Origin: Quillaja saponaria
Lineage: Eukaryota > Streptophyta > Magnoliopsida > Fabales > Quillajaceae
Reading direction: 5' to 3'
Length of the DNA: 64,000 nt
Assembly: GCA_029379385.1 (NCBI GenBank)
Contig: CM055610.1
Span: 19,865,422-19,929,421 of the forward strand
Below are positions 18,395-29,549 of this stretch, one piece after another; position 1 is the stretch's first letter, and each line of letters starts with the position of its first letter. Both the position numbers and the translations under genes were made by a program. Below the pieces are notes generated by a model. That model was not told the DNA's origin. It worked only from the letters and a program-made list of their open reading frames with translations, and made no database searches.

Positions 18395-20560
18395 TTACTC
18401 TAACTCTGGAATGATTTCAAGCTCTTGATTCATACGTATTTGAGGAGTGCTACCCTTAGATCTGGCTGGTCCTGTTGAGGCAAGAAAAGGGTTAGGAGGC
18501 AGGGATAGTTTATCACCATCTCCTTCCAGCATCTGAACCACGGATTTCATAGATGGCCGGTCAATTGGATACCACTGAATGCACCAAAGTCCCACAATTG
18601 CAAGTTTCTTGGCAATATCAGTATCTTTCTCTTCGTCAATATGAATTCTTAGGTCTTCTCCTCCTTTTAAAAGATTATAAATCCATTCAGGATAGTAAAT
18701 CTCGGTGCCATTCTCCACTGTCTCATTAACATTCTTCTTCCCAGCAACCATTTCAAGTAACAACATTCCAAAACTATAAACATCTGACTTGTAAGATGCT
18801 TTCCCAAAGTTCCTTGAGAAAACTTCAGGTGCGATATAACCCATAGTGCCTCTAGTTGTAGTTATTGACACTACGCTTTGATTCTTGGCACACAATTTTG
18901 CCAGACCAAAATCAGAAATTTTTGGAGTAAAATCTTGGTCTAGCAATACATTATGAGGCTTAATATCAAAGTGAAGAATTTGTTGATCGCATCCTTGGTG
19001 GAGGTATTCAATTCCCCTGGCAACACCAAGAGCTATATCTTGCAGTTTCTCCCACCCAAGAAAACTATTTGTCATATCAGGGGAAGCTATGAACTTTTCT
19101 AATGAATGATTTGGTAATAATTCATAAACTAAAGCTCGTTGAATTCCATCTGCACAGAAGCCTACCAAGCGAACCACATTGACATGGTGGATTTTACCCA
19201 TTAGTCCCACTTCATTTATGAACTCTTCCCCATCACACTTGGATTGATTGAGGATCTTGACGGCGACAAGAATTTCATTTGAAACTTGTCCCTTGAACAC
19301 CGTTCCATAGCCTCCTTGACCCAACTTATTTTCAAATTGATTTGTTATCTTCTTAATATCAGCATATGAGTATCTGGTGGGCTTGAGAGCTTTGTAATCT
19401 TCCAAAAACTTTTTGATTCTTTCTTGATATTCGTCTCTTACTTTATACAAGCTGTAAATGTAAAAGACTCCAACGACCACTATCATGAAAAGGAAGGATC
19501 CAAGGATTGCACCTACACGTTTAAACAATCTATATATATAATTAAAGTCACACATTTGTAATCTTATGATTTTTCAGATGATGAATAAAAATAAAAGAAA
19601 ATTATTTGGAAAGTAACGAACTCACCTGGAACAACCAAATTGGCTGATGAACCTGTCAACAATAACAATTTATATATTAATCATCATATGTATATATGGT
19701 GTTAATTTTATTAGTTTTGTCTCATAAATTCTCCAAATGAAATAGCAGGAAATTACGAGCCTCACTTGATATACTACTTATTTTACATGCTAAGTTGCAT
19801 TGGAAGTTGAAGTCATGATACTGGTTGAATGCAAATTAGTAATTACCTTCAATGGGACTGTTGCAACATTCAATTTCACCTTCATGCATGCCATTATTCT
19901 TCAATTTACATATCTTTCCTTTTGCTTCGCACTTACTACAATTTAGTTTTTTCCACGTCAAATGGAGAATGGTGCTCTCCCGGTAGTATGTGTCAATGTC
20001 ATATGAAGACCCAATGATGTCAAGCAACTTGGTGCAAGATACTAAGTATGAAGCTCCACTGGTGGTGGTACTGTAGGAACTGATGCCGTAAATTGGGCAA
20101 GAGGGGTTATGAAATTTATGTGTTATTACTATGGGAGAAGAACAGTTGAAGAAAGTGATATTTCCCATATTTACAAACTGGAAAGGTGAAATTGATGAAT
20201 TTGCAAGTCTTAAAAGTTGTTCGGGAAGGCAAGTTTTCGGATCATATACTTGAAGCACCTGAGATTTGTAATCAATGCTTTTGACAAAGAATTTCACAGG
20301 AACAGAAGATATGAGCTGAAGCACGGTTTTACCTTCATCTGTACAAGACAGATCAAACCCAGGATCGGCATCCTGCTGCTAATTTTGTTGATCCGGCTTG
20401 CCATCTCTATGTTTGAGTTGGAATGGAAATCGAATGGGAGGACCATAAGTCCACACCTTGTTACCTTGCATTCATTGATTTGGTCTGCCGCTCGAAGCTT
20501 GACAAAGAGAACTGCAATAAATGCCAAGCAATAGATAGGAGGATACCTTAAGCTGATCAT
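18395..20560 (-). CDS. LRK10L-type receptor-like kinase, type A copy 1 (ectodomain exon frameshifted)
   Basis: Three exons on the minus strand: 20560-19847 (signal peptide, ectodomain), 19626-19652 (27 nt) and 19512-18395 (membrane span and kinase). The kinase is intact: LGQGGYGTVFKG loop, VAVK lysine, catalytic HFDIKPHN (non-RD, as in LRK10L kinases), DFGLAKL, and a GTMGYIAPE activation segment. The ectodomain has the family's FPFQL start and the CSKCEAKGKIC to CCNS cysteine end. Exon 1 has lost one base near 20450 relative to the copy at 47.8 kb and, in the restored frame, meets a TAG near 20385. The exon total is one base short of a multiple of three, which agrees with a single deletion. 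The full receptor therefore cannot be translated as read; a kinase-only product or a recent pseudogene are the options. Family role: pathogen-response signalling at the plasma membrane. Confidence 0.75.
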
Positions 20561-20879
20561 TGCAAGGTGAAACATAGTTAATCTGATTTTTGAAGAGCGC
20601 CGTAGCCTTTCACCACACTGTTAAATATTAAATAGATCTGTACAGTTTCCTATTGACTAGCAATTTCCAACAGGTGGTAATTAATTTTTAGACAACATTC
20701 AACAGTAAAATGTTGTAGTCTTATAGATGATTAGTATGTGTTGCGTGCTAATTATGATTAATTGAATTCTATTTAGATTAGAGTCAAGAAATTGCAGTGC
20801 TATTTTCTGATAGCAAGATGGCTTATTCTCAGTGGATGCAGGAATTGACTATTACCTATCTATCTAATTGGTTAAATTA

Positions 20880-22790
20880 AGTGATTGGTAAGGAGTTGAC
20901 CTCGGGCATGTATTGCGTGGCGTTGTAATGAATGATTTATTTGTTTAATAGTTTAGATAATTAAATTAGAATTTTTATGTTATTTCTTTATAGTCAGAGT
21001 GCAGTTTCTCAAATGCAAGATTGTCAATTGACCAATTAATGAGTAGTATGTTGTGATAAGTAACGACTATTACCTATCTAATCCATTAAGTCAATCGATA
21101 CCCTGACAACTTGTTTAGATAATTAAATTTCGATCTTTGGAATTTCTCTGTTATTTCTGTATAGTTAGAGTGCAATTTCTTGAATGCAAGATTGTCAATT
21201 GACCAATGAATGAGTAGTATGTTGTGATAAGTAACGACTATTACCTATCTAATCCATTAAGTCAACAAGAAATTGTTGATCGATACCCTGACAACTTGTT
21301 TAGATAATTAAATTACGATCTTTGGAATTTATCTGTTATTTCTGTATAGTTAGAGTGCAGTTTCTTGGACACAAGATTGTCAATTGACCAATGAATGAGT
21401 AGTATGTTGTGATAAGTAACGACTATTACCTATCTAATCCATTAAGTCAATACCCTGACAACTTGTTTAGATAATTAAATTACGATTTTCAAAATTTCTC
21501 TGTTATTTCTTTATAGTTAGAGTGCAGTTTCTTGGAAGTAAGATTGTCAATTGACTAATTAATGAGTAGTATGTTGTGATAAGTAACGACTATTACCTAT
21601 CTAATCCATTAAGTCAACAAGAAATTGTTGATGGATACCCTGACAACTTGTTTAGATAATTAAATTTCGATCTTTGGAATTTCTCTGTTATTTCTGTATA
21701 GTTAGAGTGTAATTTCTTGAATGCAAGATTGTCAATTGACCAATGAATGAGTAGTATGTTGTGATAAGTAACGACTATTACCTATCTAATCCATTAAGTC
21801 AATACCCTGACAACTTGTTTAGATAATTAAATTACGGTTTTCAAAATTTCTCTGTTATTTCTTTATAGTTAGAGTGCAGTTTCTTGGAGGTAAGATTGTC
21901 AATTGACCAATTAATGAGTAGTATGTTGTGATAAGTAACGACTATTACCTATCTAATCCATTAAGTCAACAAGAAATTGTTGATGGATACCCTGACAACT
22001 TGTTTAGATAATTAAATTTCGATCTTTGGAATTTCTCTGTTATTTCTGTATAGTTAGAGTGTAATTTCTTGAATGCAAGATTGTCAATTGACCAATGAAT
22101 GAGTAGTATGTTGTGATAAGTAACGACTATTACCTATCTAATCCATTAAGTCAACAAGAAATTGTTGATCGATACCCTGACAACTTGTTTAGATAATTAA
22201 ATTACGATCTTTGGAATTTATCTGTTATTTCTGTATAGTTAGAGTGCAGTTTCTTGGATACAAGATTGTCAATTGACCAATGAATGAGTAGTATGTTGTG
22301 ATAAGTAACGACTATTACCTATCTAATCCATTAAGTCAATACCCTGACAACTTGTTTAAATAATTAAATTACGATTTTCGAAATTTCTCTGTTATTTCTT
22401 TATAGTTAGAGTGCAGTTTCTTGGAAGTAAGATTGTCAATTGACCAATTAATGAGTAGTATGTTGTGATAAGTAACGACTATTACCTATCTAATCCATTA
22501 AGTCAATAAGAAATTGTTGATCGATACCCTGACAACTTGTTTAGATAATTAAATTACGATATTTGGAATTTTTCTGTTATTTCTGTATAGTTAGAGTGCA
22601 GTTTCTTGGATGCAAGATTGTCAATTGACCAATGGATGAGTAGTATGTTGTGATAAGTAACGACTATTACCTATCTAATCCATTAAGTCAACAAGAAATT
22701 GTTGATTGATACCCTGACAACTTGTTTAGATAATTGAATTATGATCTTTGGAATTTCTGTGTTATTTCTTTATAGTCAGAGTGCATAAGA
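20880..22790. repeat. tandem array, 10 monomers of about 167 or 185 bp, with a divergent copy at the left edge
   Basis: The word TAACGACTATTACCTATCTA starts at 21061, 21232, 21417, 21584, 21769, 21936, 22121, 22306, 22473 and 22658. Spacings are 171, 185, 167, 185, 167, 185, 185, 167 and 185. The two lengths differ by 18 bp around CAAGAAATTGTTGATCGA, part of a small inverted repeat CAACAAGAAATTGTTG. The 352-bp sum of 185 and 167 acts as a higher-order unit. The array lies between the minus-strand kinase and the plus-strand remnant. A diverged first unit precedes it from about 20880. No coding potential. Confidence 0.95.
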
Positions 22791-22971
22791 GACTGCAAAA
22801 ATGTTGACGGATATTTGATATCATTTTTTCTACTTAGGAAAGGATCAAAGCTGGTGTAATTTATATCATATTAACAAAGTTATTTATAGGGGGATGAATC
22901 AGAAAAAGCAGCTCTTCCTGGCTAGCTAGCAAATTAATTAATAACTCTGCACTACTCTTTCTCTCCCACCA

Positions 22972-23760
22972 ATGCTCACCGGAAAATTGATCCACAGCCC
23001 TTGTTACTTTTGTTCTGTTACAAACCAACACCTGCCATGCTAGAGACTGTCCGCCTTCTTCCTGTGGAAAAATCCACAACATAAGTTACCCATTTCGACT
23101 AAAGGCGATCCGAAAGGATGTGGTGACCAGAGGTATGAATTAGGTTGTGAAAACAATGTTACAACCGTGTTAGCTTTGTATTCGGGGAGATACTACGTGG
23201 AGGCAATAGATTACAATAACTACACAATCCAAGTGGTTGATCCCGATGTATATACTAATCAGGGTGAGGCCACCAATAATTGCTCCATCCTGATCCGGCC
23301 TCGTTATTTCTTAAGCGGCTTCAACTTCAGTTATGATGATCCCTATCAACTAGGCGGATTCTATTTGGCATCAGCAGATCCTGTAACTTACTTAAACTGC
23401 GCAAATCAAGTAGTGAATGATTCACGGTATGTTGATGCCGCTCCCTGTGTTCCCAAACAACATAGTTATAGTTATGCAGTTGTTGGTTCCTTATCTGCGG
23501 AGGACATAAAGGTTGGGTGCCAAATGAATATGGTAGCTTGGACATCCTGGTTCGCGGATGATCTAGGAAATTACTCCAATATTTCCTATACTGATATTCA
23601 GAGAGCGTTAGTTTATGGATTTCCTCTTTCATGGATTGATGGGGTTTGTGAACATTACTGCGGTAAATGGAGATTCCTGCTACATGGATTATAGAGGGGA
23701 AGCTTAATTGTTTCCAGTACGGTTGTTTCTCCCAACGAGAATTGTCTCTAACAAAAGTCG
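22972..23760 (+). pseudogene. LRK10L type B ectodomain exon, broken
   Basis: Begins ATGCTCACCGGAAAA, matching the start of the intact B genes (MFTGK). The stretch before the first Cys is decayed and contains a TAG near 23041. One base is missing near 23103 between YPFRL and GDPKGCG. After that 23101-23670 is open and clearly homologous: GCGDQRYELGCENNV, DSRYVD, YAVVGSLS, GCQMNMVAW, SYTDI, and a final CEHYCG. The end of the exon is again frameshifted, with no clean splice donor. The nearest membrane-span exon and kinase exon of this type are 4.5 kb downstream (28256-29549), probably the rest of the same locus. Confidence 0.85.
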
Positions 23761-26700
23761 TTGCGGTATGTTTTTCTTTGTTTATAGATAAATTATTTTT
23801 ACATGTTCTTCAATTTACTAACATTTTTGGATTATCACTTCACAAATCCAAGGTTAAATCATTTATCAGTTACCCTACTGTTATTCAAAAAGTTCATGAG
23901 ATATATTATTTTAAAAATATTGTTCTCTTGATTGATATGTTTTATTTAGATACAATTTGAAATTAAAAAGACTTACCTAACACATAAAATCTTTTTGTTA
24001 TTAAGGACGGACATATGTTAAATGATAATTGATTTAATGATCTTGGATAAATAAAATAATAGTTTAGAAATCAGAATTTGATAAATTAAAATATGCAAAT
24101 CATAAGGTGTTTGGTAATTTTTTTTATAAAAATTGATGCAGGGTAGTAAAAACTAATGATAACAAGGTATTTAGTGAAATAAATCATAAGCTGTTGTGAA
24201 TATTTAAAATGACAAAAATAACTATCATTAATTAAGGATATAATTGGGGGAGAACTTAGATAGTTTATAAAATAGAATAAATTTGAGATTTTCTAAAATT
24301 AGTAAGATATTTTTGTACTTTAAATTTTGAAAAGCCACAAATTATTAAAAGTATCACTTGAGTGGTTTTAAAACAACACCTAACTTTTTGAAAGCAACAA
24401 AAGAAACATCCTTACAAAAATTAACCAAACAATATATAGGTGCAATGACTTTTCAAAAGCCACAACAACCTCTTAAAAATATTATCAAAATCAACCTAAC
24501 GACTCATCTTTTAGTTATAACATGATTAGATGTTGTAATCCTATATATGTTGCGAGATTCCATATTCATTAACATTAACCCATTTAAATACTTTTGGAAT
24601 GAATCTGGTTGTTTCAAGTGTATAAAAAGTTTTTGAACAAATACCTTTATAATAATCTAAGAAATAATATGTCAACATCAATATCTTTTTTTTTTTTTTT
24701 CTAAAGAACCCTAACTTGTTGAGTGATGATGATAAGATGATTATTGTTTTTAATTGTAGGCTTTTTAATAAGGTTTCGCGGTTATGCCCAAGGTACACTT
24801 GTTCTCTCCTACTCTGCTTTTGCTGTTTTAGTCACATGCATGCATATAGCGCAGACGTTCTATTGCCCGTCAATAGGAGAAAATAGAGAATTAGGGAGAA
24901 GAGGAGGAAAAGGAGAGAAAAACAAGAACGAGAGGGAGAATTAGATGAAACTAGGATTTGGAAAGCTTGTAAACATGCAATTCAATTTCAATTGTCAATT
25001 TTTCAAAAAATCCAAAACAGATCTAGCCTTTGTTTAGGTTTTACATAAAACCTTACGATAAAAATGAAAATATAACTAATTCCTACATTATTAATAATTA
25101 ATTTCTAATTAATTTTATTATTACATAAATAAATATAAATCTCCAAATTATTCTAATCTCATACCCTATTATTTTCCATTTGTTAAAATTTGACCTCAAG
25201 TTTTGTAGTGAGGAAAGATCATGACCCTAAGAATAAAATCTCGTAGCAAGGTAGGGGGCAGCAGGAAAAAAAATCGACAATGAGAACTTTGTTACGAACA
25301 GTCTAAAACTGCCTTAGTATGATAAAATAAATATATCTGACCTTTGAAAAATGGGTAGTCTTAACAATCTACTTTTGAACATCATTAAATGATCTAAAAT
25401 TCCATCGAAAGACTTAGAAATTTGAATAACTTAATCTAGTTTGAAACTTTAATCTAATCATCTTGCACTATAATCTCAATGTGCTCAATCATATCTGCAA
25501 CTGAAACCTCATCATTCACCATAAATGACTCATGAGCATCATTAGCTTCATGATCCTCACTCTCGTCCACTGGTGAAAGTGGCTCAAGAGCATCTTCAAC
25601 TACAAAGTCATGCATATAACTGTTTGGTGCTGGTGATGTAGGCTTAGCTATGAAATCATTAAATTCCTACAAGTCTTCATGTATTTGAATGTCTGTCTCA
25701 ACCATAACTGACTGAGGTTCATCAAGGTCTAGACCAAATATTTTTTTGCTAGTGTTTTCCATATAAATCTCTATAGTTCATGTGTAAGAGGTTGTGATAA
25801 CATTGAAGTTTAACGAGACTGGGTGTACTAGAGTGTATAATTTGACTGGTCAATATAATTAAGATAATGGATCAATTCAGATATAAATTCAACCAAATGA
25901 TAATCATATCTCCATTTTTGTATATAAGGAATAGACACAAAACTCGATTGTGACACGTAAGTGTTTCAACGAGAAAAATACCTACATATCTCAAATAGTT
26001 TCCAATGCAAATAAATTCACAAAAATCACCATTAAAAATAATAATTAAACAAACAACAAGAACAAATTAATCTTTTGATATAAAAATTTGAGAAAAAAAA
26101 GAATATTTCATATGATGAAACTAACTTACTCTCTTTTTAATTGAAGAATTGGAATATCAATGAAATGAATTTAGGAAAAAACACAAGAAATAAAATATTT
26201 TTCTTTTCCATTTTTTTTTTCTTCACCCAAACAAACAATACAAAAGCTACATAAAAAAATAGGATAACATTACTAAAATTTTAAGAGTAAATTACTCCAA
26301 CCTCCCCTGTATTATGTTGATAATTATACATATCTCTCCTCTATTCTTAAAACCTACATATATTTCTCATGAAACTTAAAAAGAAGCCACAACCTAACCC
26401 AAACTTTAACTATTTAAGAACAAATTCCTAAAATACTCTTATGATCTAATTATTATGAGATACATATGATTTGAGTATTATTAAACTAATTTAATATTGT
26501 AGTATGATATTGGCCAGTGGCCTAGCGGCACCTAGCTGAATTTCCTACTATCTAGGAGGTCCAGTGGCACCTAATTAAATTTTTATATTGGGTTTTAAAA
26601 AGTGTTAGGTTACAAGGATAAAAATATGATATTTGTGAGAGATGTGTGTGTCTATAATATTAAAAGGGGATTAGAGACATCATTTTTTATTTTCTAAAAT

Positions 26701-28255
26701 GGCCAATATGAAAATTTAATTTCAAGTTTTATTCCTTTTTTTTTTTTTGGTAGAAGTTTTATTCCTTTTTAATTCAACTTTTGGATCTTTATAATTTTAC
26801 ATAAATAACTTTTTAATAGTTTTACTAGTGATATAATTATTTTTCTAATTATTCTCCATCTTCTAGTAATATGATTATAACTATTGTTTTAAATTTTTTA
26901 TATCTAACAATTTATCTATAATTTAAAATCAATTTTATCTCTCTCTCTATCTCACACATATATGCTAGCCCCACACACACATATATATACTAGCCACATG
27001 CACGTACACGTTAAATGATTTTTTATTAAAAGGATTAAAGTTGTTATTTTAATTTTTTTTAGTTCTATTTAAAATGGAAAAAAAAATTAAGGAGTTATAT
27101 AGTGTGTGAGTGAAATTGAGTAGCTATTAAGAGATAAAAGATGTAGGAGTTGTAGTTGTTATATGAGTCAATAGAGTAATGGGTGGTTATTAGGAGAAAA
27201 AAATTTATTTTTTAAATATTTTAGTTATTTTAATTTAGTTTAAAATTAATCAATTTATACTATTCTAAAATAGTAGACCATAAAGGTCTTCTAACTTTTA
27301 GAATAATATATATATTAGCCGGCTGCAAGCACGTACGTGCATGTTTTGCATATATTTCATGCGAATTTAATTTTTAATAATTAATTCAATATGATAAAAA
27401 AAAGTATTTCTATATTAAATGAGTGGGAGAGAGTAGGAGAGTGGAAAATAGGTAGGTTACTATTTAGTAGTTATTAAGTGATGGGTGAATTTTATTAATT
27501 GAATTTATTTTTTAAATAATTTAAAAATATGTGTATATTATACAGTAAGAGACCATAAAGGGTTTCACACTTTTATTATAATAATATAGATAGTATGTTT
27601 TTGTTGAATTCTATGAAGTATAATTACGCTTATTTAACATCTTAATAATTTCTTCAATGGTTCATAAAAAAGATAAGCCATTATTACTATCAAATTTTTT
27701 TTTGTTTTTCTAAATTTGATACTTGAGAGAAGTTATTTTTTGAAATTAGTTGATTTTAACGAAAAGAGAATACTATTAAATTTAGAGTGATATTTAGGGA
27801 TCATTTTGAGTTTTTTTTTTTTTTTTAATTTTTATAAATGTTGATAACAATGAAATGTAATATGAAGTGATAGTAAATTTAACAAAATAAGACATAATAA
27901 TGTCAATGTTTGATTTGATATAAAATTTTCTTATTGGTTTCTAAGTATTAAATGGAGGATGGAAGATACAAGGAAGAAGAAAGTATTTTTTTTTTTATAA
28001 TAATTATTATTATTTTTTGTGACTTGGTACTAAATTTAACAAAATTTCTTCAAAATGAATTTTAACCAATTGATATCTGGGCTTCAACTTCGTGATCAAA
28101 ACTTTCTAACATCTGAATGCATCTCTTAGAGATGAATGAATGAATGAATTTCATCTCATCATGATTTCTAATACTGTAAAATCTTATTCTCATCGTATAG
28201 GTTTTCAATATCTAGATCACTGATATATTGTTCTTTCACTTTCATGGTTTTGCAG
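23761..28255. other. 4.5-kb AT-rich interval between broken ectodomain exon and kinase exons
   Basis: Probably an expanded intron of the flanking kinase locus. It contains a minus-strand retroelement relic (25180-25762) and, at 26940-27600, AT-rich DNA with repeated AGACCATAAAGG words and a 12-bp palindrome GCACGTACGTGC at 27329. Homopolymer A/T runs are frequent. No host gene is seen. Confidence 0.6.
25180..25762 (-). mobile_element. relic of an LTR retroelement 3' coding end, with an acidic open frame
   Basis: On the minus strand, 25762-25454 gives 103 codons starting MENTSKKIFGLDLDEP and ending HIEIIVQDD, with a single internal TAG. The protein is acidic (repeated ESED, HEAND). Further along the same strand, near 25205-25190, LQNLRSNF is similar in wording to the last residues of plant Ty3/gypsy polyproteins. 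I assign a decayed LTR element tentatively; the acidic frame itself is not recognised. Confidence 0.35.
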
Positions 28256-29549
28256 CATGGTATCCTTATATATTGATAAGCATTGGTAAGAAATTGTGTG
28301 ATCACCTATTCAAGCTCAATTATTGTTAAATTAATTTGTACATGCTGAGGAGAAAATATACGCTTCTTATATAATAAACATTTATTCTTCGGAATTGTCC
28401 TACTCAGGAATTCACCTAGGAGCAACATTTGTACTTGGAACACCGTTTATAATCATTCTTTTGATATGCACGTGGCGAAGGAGGCATTTATCTATGTATC
28501 ATACGATTGAAGAGTTTCTTCAGAGTAATAATAACCTGGTGCCAATAAGGTACTCCTACTCGGAGATTAGGAAAATGACCAAAGGTTTCAATGATAAACT
28601 CGGTGAAGGAGGGTTTGGCTCTGTTTTTAAAGGAAAACTTCGAAGTGGAGGACTTGTAGCTGTTAAGATGTTGGGTAAGTCTAGGGCTAATGGTCAAGAA
28701 TTTATAAGTGAGGTTGCAACCATTGGAAGAATTCACCACTTTAATGTTGTGAAACTAATTGGGTATTGCGTTGAGGGATCAAAACGTGCTCTTGTATATG
28801 AATTCATGCCTAATGGTTCTCTTGACAAATATATTTTTCCCAAAGAAGAAAGTGGCACTCCCTTAAGTATTGAGAAAATGTATGTCATTTCTTTGGGTGT
28901 AGCCCGTGGAATTGCTTATCTACACCGGGGTTGTCACATGCAGATTTTGCATTTTGATATCAAGCCACACAATGTTCTTCTTGATGAAAACTTCATTCCG
29001 AAAGTCTCTGATTTTGGACTTGCAAAGCTTTATCCTGTAAATCATAGCATCGTGACCATGACTGCAGCAAGAGGAACAATAGGATACATGGCTCCTGAAC
29101 TATTCTATAAGAACATTGGAGGTGTATCTTATAAAGCTGATGTATATAGCTTTGGAATGTTGTTACTAGAAATGGCAGGCAGAAGGAAGAATTTGAACCC
29201 ATTTGTTGAAAATTTAAGCCAAATTTACTTCCCTTCTTGGGTTTATGATCAACTGATTGATGGAAAGGATATAGAAATTGGTGATGCCACGGAGGAGGAA
29301 AGGAAACTGGTCAAGAAAATGATCGTAGTTGCATTGTGGTGCATACAGATGAAGCCAAGTGATCGTCCATCCATGAATAAGGTAGTAGAGATGCTTGAAG
29401 AAGTTGAATGTCCAGAAATGCCTCCCAAACCTTTCCTATCTCCAGAAGACCTGCCAGAAGAGGATATGAATACAAACCCCGCAATGTTGTCACCTGTTTC
29501 TTCAGATGATTCATTAGAATCAATTAGTTTGATTCCAAATGCAATTTAG
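28256..29549 (+). CDS. LRK10L-type kinase exons, type B copy 1 (intact kinase, ectodomain lost upstream)
   Basis: Two exons: 28256-28285 (30 nt, start of membrane span, [10 protein letters not shown]) and 28408-29549, joined in phase. The second encodes the rest of the span ([14 protein letters not shown]), a basic RRRH stop-transfer, then a full kinase: [24 protein letters not shown] (non-RD), [16 protein letters not shown], and a Ser/Glu-rich tail ending SISLIPNAI. All catalytic residues are present. The only matching ectodomain exon (22972-23760) is broken and 4.5 kb upstream. The tail and 3' flank are nearly the same as in the intact gene ending at 55901. An active full-length receptor is unlikely; a kinase-only protein is possible. 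Confidence 0.75.

Noticed and set aside
20880..22790. The regular repeat could suggest a CRISPR-like array.
   Set aside because: Units of 167-185 bp follow one another directly with no unique spacers, and the host is a plant; it is a tandem satellite-like array.
26651..27640. Possible Helitron: TCTATAATATTAAAAGGGG at 26652 and a GCACGTACGTGC palindrome at 27329.
   Set aside because: No CTRR end at the right distance from the palindrome, no AT target evidence and no second copy; the words are common in AT-rich DNA.
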